Source: Actinidia chinensis
Lineage: Eukaryota; Streptophyta; Magnoliopsida; Ericales; Actinidiaceae
Length of the DNA: 10,000 nt
Reading direction: 5' to 3'
Assembly (NCBI GenBank): GCA_009663005.1
Contig: VIGQ01001541.1
Span: 30,001-40,000, forward strand
In this document: in pieces, positions 7,660 through 10,000 of the stretch
Numbering within the stretch: the first letter of the stretch is position 1
Layout: every line of letters starts with the position of its first letter
The notes under the pieces: generated by a model
The model's input: only the letters and a program-made list of their open reading frames with translations
The model's database searches: none
What the model was told of the DNA's origin: nothing
Made by a program: the position numbers and the translations under genes

Positions 7660-8110
7660 AAGAATTGCCTGGCCACTTCTGACGCCCTTAATTTCGCCTT
7701 AGCCTAGTGGGTGGAAAACTTTAGCTTCAGGTTGAAGGTCGAGTGTCGCCTTGATCCAATCCGAACAGTTGGTCGCCCCCAAGATGGCATTATAAGGAGA
7801 GGGGCAATCTATCACAAAAAATCCTACCGTCGGTTTGGTCTGGTGTGGGGTTCAGTTCCCAGCAGTTATTGGTACATTGATCCATCCAAAGGGTGAATCG
7901 TATTTTATCTAAATCGATCTGGGTATGGAAAGGGGAAGGGTTCAACTTTGTCTAGCCCAATTTCATTTTTCGAAGCCGAGATAAACAAGAATCCGTCAAG
8001 CTTTCATTGTCGATTAAAAATCCTTTGGACATTGAAATTGGCGATGAAGGCCGAGAGAACCAAGCATGTCGGTGAGGTAGGTGAGGCCTCTCAAATCATC
8101 ATTGGCTGAA
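7660..8110 (-). pseudogene. pol: Aspartic protease domain of gag-pol (broken)
   Basis: The protease cuts the Gag-Pol polyprotein. On the minus strand one reads SAFIANFNVQR followed by IDNESLTDS at about 8000-8025, the place of the active-site motif. Tat proteases usually have DNGSS there rather than the DTGSS of other groups, so DNES looks like a one-residue change plus a one-base insertion just upstream. The conserved CPSPYNAILG appears at about 7785-7815 and a GEIKGV-like block at about 7690. These landmarks lie the right distance apart for a protease of this clade. Several frame breaks make it inactive as written. Confidence 0.82.
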
Positions 8111-8129
8111 GGTGATGGGTTGGTCGGCA

Positions 8130-9724
8130 ACATATATGGCGAGGAGAGATTATAGATCTTCTTCTTTGATGGTCTAAGGGCACTTCTGCATGCTTTTCCT
8201 GGATGAAGTCGAATAAACCGCCGATCGAAAACCTCTATGGATCATTGTATATCGCCCGCAGTTGGTCTGTTATGCCGAACCTTCTTTCTGGGGAGGAGTG
8301 GTTGGGCGGTGGGACGAGTAGCAATGTATTTCCTAAGATAACCCCTTTTAATGAGATCGGAAATTGTCTTTCAGCTAAAAATAGTCCTCAGTTTGTACCA
8401 TGGCCGGTGGGGAATGCACAATATTGTTCCTATTCTCTTCTGGGGGTCAGTCTTGATCTTCCAGGCCATTGACGAATTTTTCGTGCTTAATTTCTGAGAG
8501 TACTGGGGCAACGGGGCGTTTGGAGTCGGCGTGGGCAGGATATAAAAACTTCGGGCGGCAAGGTGGAGTGCAAGGACGCCTATCGTTAGAGCATTAGGAT
8601 CATCGGTCTAGTCTCTTGTGCCTTGTTTTCATCTCTATAGTCGATTCCGCCTAGTTCAGGCTCTTTCCTCGTATGATCCTCTGTTTCTCGTCGCCTCCGT
8701 TGGGCCTCGGCTAACTCCTCTGCGGCGATTTATACTTTGTCAGCTGGCTCTAGAGTGCGGAGAATTTTTTAAAGTTTCGGGAACATTTTTGAAAGGGAAG
8801 TTAGGAAAAAGCGGAAACGGTCGGAGTCCTCACATTGCCATGATTATCACTTTGTTCACTGGGAATCCTTAACTTCTAATACAAGCCTGATTGAACGCTT
8901 TCACAAAATCTTTTTAAGATCTCGGCTCTTTTGGTGTGACGGTGTGAACAGGTGGAAAAGCATTCTTTCTGTCGGATTCTGCAGCTCATGAAATTGGGCG
9001 ACAAGAGTAGGATGAGAGGGGGTAGCAAAAGAGTCTTACAAATTTCTGGCGACAGTTTTTGAAACCACGACTTGGCGGTCCTTTCAAAGTGGCGGAGAAT
9101 GCTTTGCACATAACCTAATCGACAACCCTGGAGCGACATTAGGCTTTGTATCGAGTCTAGGTGTTGGTCATCGATCTGTCTTTTATTCATAAATGCCGGC
9201 TGGGTAGGGAGCTTGAACTTCGAAGAGATCCGAGGCCCAATTGACCCTTTCCGGAACGGGCGGGATATTGTCAATCAAAGTGTCCACAGTACTAGAGCAT
9301 TGTTATAGTGTTAATGGCATCGACGTCGGCGTCCAAATCTCAAATATCTGCGAGGGGACTTGTTTCGTTGCCTCGATCTGATCACCTCTATGGGAATTCC
9401 TCCCGCTTCTCACCCTGGTTCGAGTTTGACTAGATTCTGAAGAGGAACTCCTTTCCACGTAAGGACGGACTTGGTGTTTGGCGCCTTACCCCTCCTTACT
9501 CGGGTCGGTAATGATGTTATGAGAACGATCTCCCGAAAGATTAGAGTGGCGAGATCGCTCGATAATTCAGGGGACGGATGGTGCTGCGGGAAGTTGGGGC
9601 GTTGGCATAGTAGTGAGGAGTTGCAATAAGCGACCATTATTCCGTTCATGATCATCACTGCTCGGCCATATCGTGTTATCTCAGTGGGGCCTTCTAGATT
9701 CGGGAACTGGCCTGGGTTGGCCAT
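8130..9724 (-). pseudogene. gag: Gag capsid/nucleocapsid region (broken)
   Basis: Gag forms the particle that packages element RNA. The likely start is ATG at 9722-9724 (MANPGQFPNLEG), though an earlier ATG near 9817 is possible. The N-terminal part to about 9275 is poorly conserved. The Retrotrans_gag core covers about 9230-8880, with KFKLP, DDQHLDSIQSLMSLQG, ERTAKSWFQKLSPE and RAEILKRFCESVQ. Further down come a VPETL piece and AADK-like/[19 protein letters not shown] (8744 to about 8680), interrupted by an in-frame stop at 8730-8732. TEDYF and [19 protein letters not shown] (about 8320-8395) mark the zinc-finger-like region that precedes protease; its Cys/His residues are scrambled by indels. 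The core matches the Gag of Tat elements block by block. Confidence 0.88.
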
Positions 9725-9817
9725 AGGATAGGATCGTTACCAAGGGGCTACTGGCCAATTGGTTCTGGGTAGGTATCGGCTGGCGCAGGTGCATAGAAGA
9801 CGGAGAAGAACTGTCAT
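9725..9817 (-). other. 5' untranslated leader between primer-binding site and gag
   Basis: Roughly 90 bases separate the primer-binding site from the favoured gag start. The minus strand is C-rich and contains ATGs (near 9817 and 9793) that lead into frames soon stopped or unlike gag. I see no stem-loop or packaging signal that I could name. Confidence 0.5.
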
Positions 9818-9835
9818 TCCCACAAGACGGCGCCA
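9818..9835 (-). other. Primer-binding site, TGGCGCCGT type
   Basis: Directly inside the right LTR, after the three bases GTT, the minus strand reads TGGCGCCGTCTTGTGGGA. The first nine bases are complementary to the 3' end of plant tRNA-Asp (…ACGGCGCCA); the match then stops, which is common in Tat-like elements. The site starts minus-strand DNA synthesis and proves that the element reads leftwards. Placement 3 bases from the LTR end is normal. Confidence 0.85.
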
Positions 9836-9838
9836 AAC

Positions 9839-10000
9839 TGTTGTGGTAAAAAAACTGGGGCGAGCAACTAACAGTCAATATTGCTCGGGTCTCCTCGTAT
9901 GGGGCCTCGGGATACTTAAGGGGCACTGCACAGACGAACAGAAAACAGTAAAATGGCCGGGGCGAGAGGCCGCTCAAAACCCCTACGATGTGGAGATCAG
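9839..10000 (-). repeat. 5' LTR, only its 3' (U5/R) end visible
   Basis: This is a direct copy of 248 to about 416: shared blocks include ACAGTCAATATTG, GATACTTAA, TGGCCGGGGCGA and CCGCTCAAAACCCCT. On the minus strand it ends CCACAACA next to the primer-binding site. The rest, with the promoter, lies beyond the window. Compared with the left copy there are about a dozen small indels in some 165 bases, and a similar or smaller number of clear substitutions by eye. Confidence 0.93.

Larger units (their letters stand above)
248..10000 (-). mobile_element. Tat-clade Ty3/gypsy LTR retrotransposon, minus strand, 5' LTR cut by window edge
   Basis: Two direct LTR copies start at 248 and 9839. On the minus strand both end in CCACAACA, and the right copy is followed after three bases by a TGGCGCCGT primer-binding site, which fixes the orientation. 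The inside (1271-9838, about 8.6 kb) holds, in minus-strand order, gag, protease, reverse transcriptase, RNase H, a second RNase H and integrase. This is the Ty3/gypsy order, with integrase last. The second, archaeal-type RNase H and a long post-pol region carrying an antisense gene are known marks of the plant Tat clade (Ogre, Retand, Grande relatives). I do not assign a family: the primer-binding site is not the Ogre type, but naming a family needs a reverse transcriptase tree. With a second LTR of similar length the element would be about 10.6 kb. All coding parts are broken. Confidence 0.95.

Noticed and set aside
8203..8872. Plus-strand ORFs at 8203-8472 and 8618-8872
   Set aside because: They are shadows of gag. 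The minus strand over the same bases gives recognisable Gag blocks ([26 protein letters not shown]).
243..9843. Reading the element as plus-strand with 5' LTR on the left
   Set aside because: The primer-binding site is adjacent to the right LTR on the minus strand, and all gag-pol peptides are on the minus strand.
1..10000. A new defence system, operon or bacterial gene cluster
   Set aside because: Every recognisable peptide belongs to the retrotransposon or its antisense gene. There are no ribosome binding sites or operon structure.

Overview
The window is almost entirely one long terminal repeat (LTR) retrotransposon of the plant Ty3/gypsy superfamily, Tat clade, lying on the minus strand and cut by the right edge of the window. 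A direct repeat starting at 248 and again at 9839 marks the two LTRs. A TGGCGCC-type primer-binding site sits just inside the right LTR and a polypurine tract just inside the left one, so the element's 5' end is on the right. A Tat-type pol with two RNase H domains and an antisense extra gene with introns point to a seed plant, probably a eudicot (the latter an inference). There is no bacterial, organellar or viral gene.

Layout, left to right. 1-247 is AT-rich flanking DNA. 248-1270 is the 3' LTR, about 1.02 kb, with a TATA box at 479-488 on the minus strand. 1271-1290 is the polypurine tract. 1511-3877, on the plus strand, is a decayed multi-exon gene antisense to the element; it resembles the extra antisense ORF (aORF, Transposase_28-like) known from Tat elements. 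3878-4297 is an AT-rich spacer with a degenerate TTGGCGAYCTCA-like repeat. From 4298 to about 9724, minus strand, lies gag-pol: gag (9724 to about 8130), protease (about 8110-7660), reverse transcriptase (about 7470-6500), Ty3-type RNase H (about 6500-6040), a second archaeal-type RNase H (about 5970-5560) and integrase (about 5460-4298). The primer-binding site is at 9818-9835, and 9839-10000 is the beginning of the 5' LTR.

No coding region is intact. Frames break every few dozen codons, mostly by one- or two-base indels, while family motifs between breaks stay easy to read. The two LTR copies also differ at least as often by small indels as by substitutions. Either this is an old copy with unusually indel-rich decay, or the underlying assembly carries many uncorrected long-read indels. 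As given, the copy cannot be autonomous: catalytic aspartates of reverse transcriptase are replaced and every domain is frameshifted.

Functionally, gag-pol would be transcribed leftward from the right LTR. The aORF would be transcribed rightward from near the inner edge of the left LTR, so the two units converge on the 420-bp spacer at 3878-4297.
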